This document shows, piece by piece, positions 5,123 through 12,637 of a stretch of 19,384 nucleotides of DNA. Numbering within the stretch: position 1 is the first letter of the stretch; each line of letters opens with the position of its first letter. Source of the DNA: Campylobacterota bacterium. GTDB taxonomy: Bacteria; Campylobacterota; Campylobacteria; Campylobacterales; Sulfurospirillaceae. The stretch spans positions 1 to 19,384 of the forward strand of contig RZYK01000018.1 in NCBI GenBank assembly GCA_009930355.1, read 5' to 3'. The notes under the pieces were generated by a model. The model searched no databases, was not told the DNA's origin, and saw only the letters and a list, made by a program, of their open reading frames with translations. Both the position numbers and the translations under genes were made by a program.

Positions 5123-6619
5123 TTAAAAAAATCCCAACGGTTTTAATGCATACGAAGTCAAAATATTTTTGGTATGACGATACGCATTTAACATCATCAT
5201 ATGTGTCTCTCGTCCAATACCTGATTTTTTATACCCACCAAAAGAGGCATGAGAAGGATAGAGATGATAACAATTCACCCATACACGACCCGCCTCAATA
5301 CCTCGTGACATACGGTGTACTTCATGCACATCCCTAGACCAAACACCTGAGCCTAAACCATAAATCGTATCATTTGCAATAGAGAGCGCTTCTGCCTCAT
5401 CTTTGAAGGTCGTCACACATAACACAGGTCCAAAAATTTCTTCTTGGAAAATGCGCATTTTATTATGCCCTTTAAAAATAGTGGGCTTAATGTAATTACC
5501 CTTTGGAAAGGTTTTATTTTCATAGGCTTCACCGCCAATAAGGCACTGTGCACCCTCCTCTTTACCAATGCGAATATAGTCTAAAATTTTCTCTTTTTGA
5601 TTGAGAGAGGCTTGTGCTCCCATTTTTGTACTTGCATCCAAAGGATTTTCTTGACTAATCGCTTTTACCCTCTCGAGTACACGCTTCATAAAAGGCTCAT
5701 AAATAGACTCATGAATCAGCGCACGTGATGGGCATGTGCACACTTCACCACTGTTAAAAGCAAACAAGACAAGACCCTCAATGGCTTTATCTAAAAAGTC
5801 ATCATCGTGTGCCATAACAGAGGGGAAGAAAACATTGGGTGATTTTCCACCCAATTCAAGGGTTGAGGGAATGATATTTTCTGTAGCATATTGCATAATA
5901 AGCTGACCTGTGGTTGTCTCACCCGTAAAGCCTACTTTTTTAATATCAGGATGCGTTGAGAGATGTTTTCCAATTTTTCCACCCGCACCGTTAATCACAT
6001 TCAGAACCCCTTTAGGGAGCACATCTTGAATTGTTTCCATCAAAAGAAGAATAGACAGTGGTGTTGCACTTGCGGGTTTGATGACCACACAATTACCAGC
6101 AGCTAAGGCTGGAGCAATTTTCCATGCCGCCATAAGAAGTGGAAAGTTCCACGGAATAATTTGAGCGACAACGCCTAGTGGTTCATACACTTCTTGTGAA
6201 ATCGTTGTCTCATCAAGGTCTGCCACACTACCAGCTTCACTTCGAATAACAGAAGCAAAATAACGAAAATGATCTACCACTAAAGGCAAATCCGCTGCTA
6301 AGGTTTCACGAACCGCTTTACCATTGTCTAAGGTTTCGGAAATAGCTAAAAATTCTAAATTGGCTTCAATCTTATCTGCAATTTTATTGAGCATCTCGCT
6401 ACGCTGAAGAACCGAAAAATGCTTAAACGTCTCAAATGCCTTCTTACCCGCTGCTACTGCTAGATCCACATCGGCTGTGGATGAACGTGGAATTTTTGTT
6501 AGAAATTCACCATCAACAGGAGAGAGATTTTCAAAATATTCACCCTTCAGAGGAGCGACCCACTCACCACCAATAAAATTCTCATACTGCGCTTTATAGC
6601 TTGGCTTAGCGTATACCAT
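5123..6619 (-). CDS. aldB: NAD-dependent acetaldehyde dehydrogenase, AldB/AcoD/ExaC type
   Basis: The enzyme oxidises acetaldehyde or similar short aldehydes to the acid with NAD(P). Counting from the ATG at 6619 (498 residues), the full set of family residues is visible: Asn158 in PWNFP, Lys181 in VIKPA, Glu255 in LELGGKSP, catalytic Cys294 in GEVCTCPSR, and Glu394 in QEEIFGPV. The GEVCTCPSR and WVNCYHLYPSHASFGGYK signatures and the C-terminal KPLGFF ending closely follow E. coli AldB. An in-frame TTG one codon upstream is less likely to be used. The gene leads a two-gene unit with DUF779, a pairing known from alcohol and acetoin catabolism clusters. A perfect palindrome 26-42 bp upstream suggests control by a dimeric regulator. 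The exact substrate cannot be read from sequence. Confidence 0.93.
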   Translation of the reverse strand: MVYAKPSYKAQYENFIGGEWVAPLKGEYFENLSPVDGEFLTKIPRSSTADVDLAVAAGKKAFETFKHFSVLQRSEMLNKIADKIEANLEFLAISETLDNGKAVRETLAADLPLVVDHFRYFASVIRSEAGSVADLDETTISQEVYEPLGVVAQIIPWNFPLLMAAWKIAPALAAGNCVVIKPASATPLSILLLMETIQDVLPKGVLNVINGAGGKIGKHLSTHPDIKKVGFTGETTTGQLIMQYATENIIPSTLELGGKSPNVFFPSVMAHDDDFLDKAIEGLVLFAFNSGEVCTCPSRALIHESIYEPFMKRVLERVKAISQENPLDASTKMGAQASLNQKEKILDYIRIGKEEGAQCLIGGEAYENKTFPKGNYIKPTIFKGHNKMRIFQEEIFGPVLCVTTFKDEAEALSIANDTIYGLGSGVWSRDVHEVHRMSRGIEAGRVWVNCYHLYPSHASFGGYKKSGIGRETHMMMLNAYRHTKNILTSYALKPLGFF

Positions 6620-6644
6620 CAAAACAACCTTATGTAAGTAAATT

Positions 6645-6661
6645 CGGACAATTTTTGTCCG
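6645..6661 (-). promoter_or_regulatory. Operator-like palindrome upstream of aldB
   Basis: CGGACAA-TTT-TTGTCCG is a perfect 7-3-7 inverted repeat in the leader, 26-42 bp before the aldB ATG. An imperfect second half-site (GAGACAAAAAT) lies at 6695-6705. No T-tract follows that would make it a terminator. The rest of the 124-bp gap between aldB and comF is very AT-rich and holds no gene I can see. Confidence 0.5.
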
Positions 6662-6743
6662 TTTCGTACTTTATTCCAGATTTCTTTAATACATGAGACA
6701 AAAATAAAGTTAATACTATTTTTTATAAAAAATTAATTTTATA

Positions 6744-7316
6744 CTACATCTCTTTGGCATCGGCTAAAACCAAAGCAAACAGTACATTCACCCCATACTC
6801 TTTAAGTGTCTCATACGCTTCTTCCAACGTGCTTCCCGTGGTGACAATGTCATCCACCAAAATAGCATCTATTTTATCGTTACATGTAAAGATAAAACGA
6901 CGTTTATTGGTTTGTCGGTAGGCTTTGCTTTTACCCGAATAACTCTCGTGATTTTGTGCTCTTAAGCTACCATACAGTGAGGTGAGAAACGGCTGGGTTG
7001 CTTTGGCTAAAATCGCACTGTGCGAGTAGCCGTGTCGTACATGGTCATCAATGGGAATGGCGTAAATGCCTTTGGGAAGAGAGAAGGTTTTTAAAAATTC
7101 AAAAAAAGTATGCTTTCCTAATTGAGCGAAGATCTTGGCGCCAATGTAGGTGTGTTTGGTATGAAGCAGCGGAGCTATGTCGCTATAGCTATAAAAAGAG
7201 TACACCCTGAGCCCATTCTCTAAAATTCTAAAAGCAGGCGTTGGGGCTAAAACGGTTGCAAGGCAGGTTTTACAAATCGGTTGCCAACTAAGATTTAAAC
7301 ACAGATGGCAACGCAT
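6744..7316 (-). CDS. comF: ComF family phosphoribosyltransferase-like protein
   Basis: The 190-residue protein starts with a four-cysteine zinc-binding motif (Cys3, Cys6, Cys15, Cys18) and ends with a type I phosphoribosyltransferase fold. The PRPP loop is AILVDDIVTTGST at 151-163. ComF proteins act in DNA uptake and transformation in naturally competent bacteria, probably by handling single-stranded DNA in the cytoplasm. The biochemical reaction is not settled. The gene lies 12 bp below lepA. The gap is mostly a TTACATGTAA palindrome that overlaps the first base of the ATG, and no convincing Shine-Dalgarno is visible, so translation may depend on coupling to lepA. A second palindrome sits inside the gene (6880-6889) and encodes part of FTCN. 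The length is slightly short for ComF, but the zinc and PRPP motifs are intact. Confidence 0.88.
   Translation of the reverse strand: MRCHLCLNLSWQPICKTCLATVLAPTPAFRILENGLRVYSFYSYSDIAPLLHTKHTYIGAKIFAQLGKHTFFEFLKTFSLPKGIYAIPIDDHVRHGYSHSAILAKATQPFLTSLYGSLRAQNHESYSGKSKAYRQTNKRRFIFTCNDKIDAILVDDIVTTGSTLEEAYETLKEYGVNVLFALVLADAKEM
6880..6889. repeat. Iterated palindrome TTACATGTAA, copy 3
   Basis: It lies within comF in a different reading phase from the LHVK copies (it encodes part of FTCN). Confidence 0.85.
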
Positions 7317-7325
7317 TACATGTAA
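7316..7325. repeat. Iterated palindrome TTACATGTAA, copy 4
   Basis: It lies in the lepA-comF gap, overlapping the first base of the comF start codon. Confidence 0.85.
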
Positions 7326-7328
7326 GGA

Positions 7329-9122
7329 TTAGTCGATTTTAAGAATGGTTAAAAAGGCTTCCTGAGGGAGCTGTACTTTACCAATGGATTTCATACGTTT
7401 CTTTCCCTCTTTTTGCTTTTCTAAGAGTTTTCGCTTCCTTGTGATGTCACCGCCGTAACATTTTGCGGTCACGTTTTTACCCATGGATTTAACCGTTTCG
7501 CGTGCGATAACTTTGGTGCCAATACTCGCTTGAATCGCCACTTCAAACAGTTGACGAGGAACAATCTCTTTCATTGCTTTCACAAAATCACGCCCTCTGG
7601 TTTGCGCACTCACACGTGGAACGATGATGGAAAGTGCATCCACAGGCTCGCCCGCAACTAGCAAATCCAGCTTCACCAAATCACCCACTTGATACCCAAT
7701 AGGCTCATAATCAAAACTGGCGTACCCTTTAGAAACCGATTTCAGCTTGTCGTAAAAATCCATCACGATTTCATTAAGGGGAATTTCATACTCTAACAGG
7801 ACACGCTCAGGACTGAGATAGTCCATCTTTTTTTGAATACCCCGTTTGTTATTCATCAAAATGATGATATTGCCCAAAAACTCTGTCGGTGTTAACACGG
7901 TGGCTTTCACATACGGCTCAGAAATCTCTTCAAATTCATTGACGGGTGGAAGTTGGCTAGGGTTTTGGATATCAAGCACTTCCCCTTTTGTTGTTTTTAC
8001 TTTATAGGTAACCGTTGGCGCTGTCGCAATCAAATCCAAATCAAACTCTCGCTCCAAACGCTCTTTAATGACTTCCATATGCAAAAGTCCCAAAAAACCA
8101 ACCCGAAAACCAAAACCTAACGCAGCAGACGTTTCAGGCTCATAGGAGATGCTAGAATCATTCAGTTTAAGTTTATCAAGAGCATCTCTAAGCTCTTCAA
8201 ATTTATCGGTTTCAATGGGGTAAAGTCCCGCAAATACGAACTGTTTAACCTCTTTGAAGCCTGCAATTGGCTCTTTCGTTTTGCTACGAAAGTCGGTGAT
8301 CGTATCGCCCACTTTAACATCGCCTACGTTTTTAAGACCCAAAACGACAATGCCCACTTCGCCTGTTTTAATCATCGGTGTTTTTTCTAGCACGAGGGGA
8401 TGCGGATACATAAGGTTTAAAACTTCGTGCTTTTTGCCTGTCCCCATTACATACACTTCTTGCCCTTTTTTGATGGAGCCATCATAAACTCGGACAAGAG
8501 CAAGTGCACCTAGATAATTGTCAAACCAACTATCGTAAATAAGCGCTTTGGTTGGGGCATTTTCATCACCTGTAGGAGCAGGAATTTTATCAACGATGGT
8601 ATCTAAAAGCTCTCGAATACCTATGCCACTCTTTGCACTTACACTTAGTGCCTCGGAACAATCAAGCCCTATCGTATGTTCAATCTCATCTTTCACACGC
8701 TCAGGATCAGCGGCTGGAAGGTCGATTTTGTTGAGAACAGGAATAATCTCTAGGTTATTTTCAAGAGCAATATAAACATTGGCAATGGTTTGCGCTTCCA
8801 CACCCTGAGAGGCATCCACCACTAAGAGTGCGCCATCACTCGAAGCTAAAGAACGACTCACTTCATACGAAAAATCCACGTGACCTGGGGTGTCAATAAG
8901 GTTGAGAATATAAGGCTGCCCCTCTTTGACATACGTTAATCGTACACTTTGCGCTTTAATCGTAATACCACGCTCTTTTTCGATATCCATGGTGTCCATC
9001 ATCTGTGTGGTCATTTCACGAGCACTCACCGCACCACACTCTTGAATCAAACGATCGGCTAAGGTACTTTTACCATGGTCAATATGGGCAATAATTGAAA
9101 AATTTCGAATATTTTTTTGCAT
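7329..9122 (-). CDS. lepA: Elongation factor 4 (LepA), ribosome back-translocating GTPase
   Basis: LepA is a translational GTPase that binds ribosomes and affects initiation or back-translocation under stress. At 597 residues it has the standard family length. The G domain shows G1 AHIDHGKST (12-20), a GITIKAQ switch I (52-58), G3 DTPGH (77-81, with His81 as the GTPase-activating residue), G4 NKID (131-134) and an SAKSG G5. The family-specific C-terminal domain is complete, with the basic DITRKRKLLEKQKEGKKRMK segment near the end. The ATG overlaps the prs stop by one base (TAATG), which points to translational coupling. prs, lepA and comF appear to form one operon from the prs promoter. Confidence 0.97.
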   Translation of the reverse strand: MQKNIRNFSIIAHIDHGKSTLADRLIQECGAVSAREMTTQMMDTMDIEKERGITIKAQSVRLTYVKEGQPYILNLIDTPGHVDFSYEVSRSLASSDGALLVVDASQGVEAQTIANVYIALENNLEIIPVLNKIDLPAADPERVKDEIEHTIGLDCSEALSVSAKSGIGIRELLDTIVDKIPAPTGDENAPTKALIYDSWFDNYLGALALVRVYDGSIKKGQEVYVMGTGKKHEVLNLMYPHPLVLEKTPMIKTGEVGIVVLGLKNVGDVKVGDTITDFRSKTKEPIAGFKEVKQFVFAGLYPIETDKFEELRDALDKLKLNDSSISYEPETSAALGFGFRVGFLGLLHMEVIKERLEREFDLDLIATAPTVTYKVKTTKGEVLDIQNPSQLPPVNEFEEISEPYVKATVLTPTEFLGNIIILMNNKRGIQKKMDYLSPERVLLEYEIPLNEIVMDFYDKLKSVSKGYASFDYEPIGYQVGDLVKLDLLVAGEPVDALSIIVPRVSAQTRGRDFVKAMKEIVPRQLFEVAIQASIGTKVIARETVKSMGKNVTAKCYGGDITRKRKLLEKQKEGKKRMKSIGKVQLPQEAFLTILKID

Positions 9123-10057
9123 TAAATAAACAATCCATTAACACTTTCATTGTGATAAACACGGCGAATGACTTCTGCAAATACAGGAGCAACGCTTAAA
9201 ACTTTGATCCTATCACTGGTCTCTTTTAAAGGAATTGTATCGGTCACAACCAACTCATCTAATTCACCCTTGGCAATTCTTTCATACGCTGGACCACTCA
9301 AAACAGCATGCGTACAACATGCCATGACACTGGTTGCACCACGTTTTTTCAAAACTTCAGCCGCTTTAACAATGGTGCCAGCCGTATCAATCATATCATC
9401 CACCAAAATTACATCTTTACCACTTACGTCACCAATAATATTCATGACTTCAGACTCATTGGCTTTTTCACGACGTTTATCGACAATGACCATATCCACA
9501 CCCAACAGTTTTGCAAAACTTCGTGCACGTGCGACACCACCGATGTCAGGGCTTGCAATAATAGGGTTTTTGAGATTTTTAGCTTTAACGTAGTCATTAA
9601 AGACGATAGAACCATAAAGATTGTCCACAGGAATATCAAAAAAGCCTTGAATTTGACCTGCATGAAGATCAATAGTAACCACACGATCAATCCCTGCGGT
9701 TTGCATCATGTTGGCAACCAGTTTTGCCGTAATAGGAACACGAGGAGCAGCTTTTCTGTCTTGTCTAGCATATCCAAAGTAAGGAACAACCGCAGTAATG
9801 CTATTGGCTGAACTTCGTCTTAGGGCATCTGTTAAAATTAACAACTCCATTAAGTTAATATTAGCAGGTGCACACGTTGACTGAATAATAAACACATCTT
9901 TACCACGTACACTTTCACTCACTTGAACACTAATTTCTCCGTCACTAAAACGCTTAATTTCAGCCGCCGAAAGAGGCAAAGAAAGATGTTTAGCCACTCT
10001 TTTTGCAAACTCTGGATTTGCTGTTCCTGCAAAGACTTTATAGCCTCTCATAATCAT
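9122..10057 (-). CDS. prs: Ribose-phosphate pyrophosphokinase (PRPP synthetase)
   Basis: The enzyme makes PRPP from ribose 5-phosphate and ATP for purine, pyrimidine, NAD, histidine and tryptophan synthesis. The 311-residue product has the class I hallmarks: RFSDGEISVQ and RGKDVFIIQST near the N-terminus, PYFGYARQDRK (ATP-binding flexible loop), DLHAGQIQGFFDIPVDNL (metal and hexamer contacts) and the PRPP loop VILVDDMIDTAGT. The frame opens with two ATGs two codons apart. AAAGGA lies 3 bases before the first (10057) and 9 before the second (10051), so the second may be the one used. The promoter at 10077-10093 contains the same 17-bp box as gyrA. comF, two genes downstream, also has a PRPP-binding fold. 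Confidence 0.97.
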   Translation of the reverse strand: MIMRGYKVFAGTANPEFAKRVAKHLSLPLSAAEIKRFSDGEISVQVSESVRGKDVFIIQSTCAPANINLMELLILTDALRRSSANSITAVVPYFGYARQDRKAAPRVPITAKLVANMMQTAGIDRVVTIDLHAGQIQGFFDIPVDNLYGSIVFNDYVKAKNLKNPIIASPDIGGVARARSFAKLLGVDMVIVDKRREKANESEVMNIIGDVSGKDVILVDDMIDTAGTIVKAAEVLKKRGATSVMACCTHAVLSGPAYERIAKGELDELVVTDTIPLKETSDRIKVLSVAPVFAEVIRRVYHNESVNGLFI

Positions 10058-10076
10058 ATTTCCTTTACATTAAATA

Positions 10077-10093
10077 ATGCTTTATTTTAGCGC
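10077..10093 (-). promoter_or_regulatory. Promoter box of prs, identical to that of gyrA
   Basis: The minus strand reads GCGCTAAAATAAAGCAT, with the -10 hexamer TAAAAT at 10089-10084. The same 17 bases occur at 3299-3315 before gyrA. No clear -35 box is seen here, which is common in Campylobacterota sigma-70 promoters. Confidence 0.6.
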
Positions 10094-10171
10094 ATAGGGA
10101 CTTAAGGTAGCGTTAATACTTTTTTAATTCTAAAGTGCCATAATATCAGAAGAGTTCTTAGGAGGTTTCTC

Positions 10172-10636
10172 ATGAACAGCTTGCGTCGCTTTATTTCACT
10201 CTCGCTTTTATTCTCTTTTTTTATCATGTCTTATACAGGTGTTGTTCTTTTTTTAGCGCCCAAAGGACGTGTGGCAAACGCTACAAACTGGGAACTTTTA
10301 GGGCTAGATAAAACACAATTTTCTAATTTACATGTAAGTTTTATGGTCCTTTTTTTAATAGGTATGCTTTTTCATATTTACCTCAATTGGAACGCACTTT
10401 TCAACTACTTCAAAAACAAAAGCAGGGAATTTTCACTTTTTAACAAAGAATTTCTTTTAGCCTTTAGTCTTAATCTTTTATTTCTCATCGGAACCCTTTT
10501 GTATTGGGTGCCGTTTGAGACATTATTTGATTTTCAAGATAGACTTAAATCTTCATGGGAAAAAACCCAAAGCTTTTCTAATGAAAAGGCTAATCTATAT
10601 GAACATGGAAAACGAAGGCTGAACATACACCCTTAA
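10172..10636 (+). CDS. DUF4405-type membrane protein, possible haem-binding helices
   Basis: The 154-residue protein has three hydrophobic helices (about 7-29, 52-72 and 92-115) and a charged C-terminal tail. The N-terminal two-thirds match DUF4405 as I know it: an RRFISLSLL start, YTGVVLFLAPKGRVA, then NWELLGLDKTQFSNLH, and a helix ending HIYLNWNALFNYFK. His54 and His68 are spaced 14 residues apart in the second helix. This suggests a cytochrome b-like membrane anchor, although haem binding has not been shown here. The ATG has a strong AGGAGG ribosome site. Possible -10 sequences (CATAAT/TAATAT) lie at 10139-10146, so transcription probably diverges from prs. The gene is 23 bp upstream of an EF-hand gene and the two look co-transcribed. 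One iterated palindrome encodes LHVS in the second helix. Confidence 0.83.
   Translation: MNSLRRFISLSLLFSFFIMSYTGVVLFLAPKGRVANATNWELLGLDKTQFSNLHVSFMVLFLIGMLFHIYLNWNALFNYFKNKSREFSLFNKEFLLAFSLNLLFLIGTLLYWVPFETLFDFQDRLKSSWEKTQSFSNEKANLYEHGKRRLNIHP
10328..10337. repeat. Iterated palindrome TTACATGTAA, copy 5
   Basis: It lies within the DUF4405 gene. It encodes LHVS and includes the codon of the putative ligand His54. Confidence 0.85.
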
Positions 10637-10659
10637 AACATCTCAAACAAGGAGTCAAC

Positions 10660-10968
10660 ATGAAAAAAATTGGTGTGCTCTTAGCACTCATAGGGCTTTT
10701 AAATGCTGCGGATACTACAAGGGGGCCTGTTGCCTTTGAATCCTACGACACAAATAAAGACAATATCATTACCCAAGAAGAGTTTCAAGGAGTAAAAAAC
10801 GAACGCATGAGTGCTAAAGCAGAGGCAAACATGCCCATGCGAAATGCCTCAAACACGCCTGAGTTTGGTTTTTTTGATACCAATAAAGATGGGAAAATTA
10901 CCAAAGATGAGTACCAAAAAGGGCAATTGGAGCGTATGCAAGACAGACGTGGTAAAGGCAGACAATAA
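10660..10968 (+). CDS. Secreted two-EF-hand calcium-binding protein
   Basis: The 102-residue protein has a signal peptide (residues 1-17, probably cut after LLNAA) and two EF-hand loops. The first is D30-T-N32-K-D34-N-I-I-T-Q-E-E41. The second is D73-T-N75-K-D77-G-K-I-T-K-D-E84. Both have the acidic residues at loop positions 1, 3, 5 and 12 that coordinate calcium. The C-terminus is basic (QDRRGKGRQ). The protein should be periplasmic. An AAGGAG ribosome site precedes the ATG, and a strong terminator follows the gene. It follows the DUF4405 gene in a two-gene unit, so it might bind calcium near that membrane protein, but no function is known to me. Confidence 0.87.
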   Translation: MKKIGVLLALIGLLNAADTTRGPVAFESYDTNKDNIITQEEFQGVKNERMSAKAEANMPMRNASNTPEFGFFDTNKDGKITKDEYQKGQLERMQDRRGKGRQ

Positions 10969-10971
10969 TCG

Positions 10972-10981
10972 TTACATGTAA
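10972..10981. repeat. Iterated palindrome TTACATGTAA, copy 6
   Basis: It lies between the EF-hand stop codon and the terminator, in non-coding DNA. Confidence 0.85.
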
Positions 10982-10986
10982 GAACA

Positions 10987-11013
10987 AAAGGCGAATTGAT
11001 TTTCGCCTTTTTT
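10987..11013. terminator. Bidirectional rho-independent terminator
   Basis: AAAGGCGAA (10987-10995) pairs with TTCGCCTTT (11002-11010) around a 6-nt loop, with further T residues after it and A residues before it. It sits between two convergent units, the EF-hand gene and the minus-strand glycan genes, and can serve both. Confidence 0.85.
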
Positions 11014-11374
11014 ACGCACGACTGGAGATAAAAATGCCTAAGACAATTAAGGCAAGTCCAAGGACTTTATAGAGTGTCACACTCTCTGAAAAAAGAAACA
11101 CGGAAGAGACAAACACTACCACGAACGTAAGTCCCATAAACGGATACGCATAACTTAGCTCAAACTTTGTCATCGCTGCCATCCAACACAATGAGGCGAC
11201 AAAAGCAGAGACAAAGCCACTCAAAATAAATGGGTCTAAAAAAAGTTTGAGTAAAAAAAAGATTTTTTCCATACTTGCTTCAGGTAAATGCCCGTAATTT
11301 GGGATGCGCCATTTAATGACAAGCTGACCATAGACGGTAAAAAAAATCGTACCAAAAATGTATAAATGTGCCAT
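11012..11374 (-). CDS. Small four-helix EamA/SMR-type transporter (possible undecaprenyl-sugar flippase subunit)
   Basis: The 120-residue product has four hydrophobic helices and a C-terminal SSRA. The closing segment (LGLALIVLGIFISS) is typical of the SMR/EamA fold, as in EmrE or the ArnE/ArnF flippase halves. The start is taken as the ATG at 11374, which forms TGATG with the wecE stop and has GGAG nine bases upstream. An ATG five codons earlier (11389) has no ribosome site and lies inside wecE. Tight coupling to wecE and nearby glycosyltransferases suggests it moves a lipid-linked sugar or sugar donor across the membrane, like ArnE/F, which is inference. A drug exporter is the alternative. 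Confidence 0.8.
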   Translation of the reverse strand: MAHLYIFGTIFFTVYGQLVIKWRIPNYGHLPEASMEKIFFLLKLFLDPFILSGFVSAFVASLCWMAAMTKFELSYAYPFMGLTFVVVFVSSVFLFSESVTLYKVLGLALIVLGIFISSRA

Positions 11375-12507
11375 CAAGCTCTGCTCCATTTCATTAAAAT
11401 TTCACACACTGTATGAATCTCTTCAGGTGTAATACCATAATAAAGCGGTAAACGAACTAACCGTTCACTCTCTTTTGTGGTATAGACATCCTCACCAAAC
11501 ATACGACCGTATTTTAACCCAGCAGGCGCGCTATGAAGGGGTAAATAATGAAAAACTGCTCCTATATTTGCCTCTTTAAATTGCTGCAATAATGCCGTTC
11601 TCTCTTCTAAATCTTTGACTTTAAAATAGAACATATGTGCATTGTGCAGACATCCCTCAGGAATACATGCAAGTTCAATCAAGCCTTTTTTTACCAAAGG
11701 CTCAAGGGTTTCATGGTAGATTTTCCATGCATTTAAACGGTGTGATTGAATCGCATCTACTTTTTCAAGTTGCCCCCAAAGATAAGCCGCTTGAAGCTCA
11801 CTGGGCAGATAACTACTGCCGATATCCATCCAACCGTATTTATCGACCATGCCTCTAAAAAACTGACTGCGATTGGTGCCTTTCTCACGAATAATCTCCG
11901 CCCTGTGCGCAAACTGTTCGTCATTAATCAACAACAATCCACCCTCACCGCCACTGGTCACATTTTTGGTTTCATGAAAACTAAATGCCCCTAAATGACC
12001 AATCGTCCCTAAAGGCTTGCCTTTATAGGTTGCTTCAAAACCTTGTGCTGCATCTTCAACCACAAAAAGCTTATGACGTGAGGCAATCTCCATAATCACA
12101 TCCATCTCGCATCCAACTCCTGCATAATGAACAGGTACAATTGCCCTTGTTTTAGACGTAATGGCTGCCTCAATCAAACGCTCATCAATGTTCATCGTCT
12201 CTGGTCGAATGTCTACAAACACAATTTTTGCCCCACGAAGCGCAAAGGCATCAGCCGTACTCACAAAGGTGTAACTCGGCATGATCACCTCATCACCCTC
12301 TTTGATGTCTAAAAGCAGCGCTGCCATTTCAAGCGCATGTGTGCATGAAGGTGTAAGCAGGGTTTTAGGACAACTATAACGTTTTTCAAACCATTCTTGA
12401 CACGCTTTGCCAAATGCACCATCGCCTGAAATTTTAAGGCTATTCATTGCTTCTAAAACATAGGTGTCTTCATTGCCTGTTCGAGGCGGTTTATTAAAAT
12501 GTATCAT
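11374..12507 (-). CDS. wecE: dTDP-4-amino-4,6-dideoxygalactose transaminase (WecE/RffA)
   Basis: WecE converts dTDP-4-keto-6-deoxyglucose to dTDP-4-amino-4,6-dideoxygalactose with glutamate and PLP. The 377-residue product matches E. coli WecE (376 residues, from memory) over its whole length, including LLTPSCTHALEMAALLLDI, IMPSYTFVSTADAF, PVHYAGVGCEMD, EDAAQG, the PLP lysine Lys181 in SFHETKN, EIIREKGTNRSQFFRG, YTTKESERLVRLPL and the FHYLPLHSAP loop. The start is the ATG at 12507, with a weak GAG/AAAG site. It is separated from wbqC by a structured 130-bp gap and coupled to the small transporter downstream. rmlA and rmlB, which would supply the substrate, and a WecD-like acyltransferase are not in the window. 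Confidence 0.94.
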   Translation of the reverse strand: MIHFNKPPRTGNEDTYVLEAMNSLKISGDGAFGKACQEWFEKRYSCPKTLLTPSCTHALEMAALLLDIKEGDEVIMPSYTFVSTADAFALRGAKIVFVDIRPETMNIDERLIEAAITSKTRAIVPVHYAGVGCEMDVIMEIASRHKLFVVEDAAQGFEATYKGKPLGTIGHLGAFSFHETKNVTSGGEGGLLLINDEQFAHRAEIIREKGTNRSQFFRGMVDKYGWMDIGSSYLPSELQAAYLWGQLEKVDAIQSHRLNAWKIYHETLEPLVKKGLIELACIPEGCLHNAHMFYFKVKDLEERTALLQQFKEANIGAVFHYLPLHSAPAGLKYGRMFGEDVYTTKESERLVRLPLYYGITPEEIHTVCEILMKWSRA

Positions 12508-12637
12508 TCTTTACTCTTCAATAAATTTTATAGAGTTGTGAGAACTCTTGACACGCCTTTAGAGCTAAGCTCTAAAAGCTACGCTAACGCTAAGTTCTCT
12601 TCGGCAGAGTGCCCAGCGCACCTTTGGTGCTTTTTTA
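12508..12637. other. Hairpin-rich 130-bp gap between wbqC and wecE
   Basis: There is no credible coding sequence here. Three perfect hairpins occur in a row: AGAGTT/AACTCT (12532-12548, 5-nt loop), TTTAGAGC-TAA-GCTCTAAA (12558-12576) and GCACC-TTT-GGTGC (12618-12630). The third is followed by six T on the plus strand, so it is a weak plus-strand terminator. A small GGCA-GAG-TGCC lies at 12603-12613. It is the only long gap in the run from fliA to the transporter, and it may attenuate, process or separately start the wecE transcript. Confidence 0.5.

Noticed and set aside
6662..6743. Rho-independent terminator after comF
   Set aside because: The region is AT-rich, but I see no GC-containing stem followed by a T-tract on the minus strand.
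9168..9811. Overlapping plus-strand frames of 141 and 167 codons opposite prs
   Set aside because: They are antisense to a complete PRPP synthetase, and the products are Thr/Asn/His-rich with no family resemblance.
12618..12636. Strong terminator after a plus-strand gene
   Set aside because: The stem is only five base pairs and there is no plus-strand gene upstream of it, so it is recorded only as part of the structured gap.
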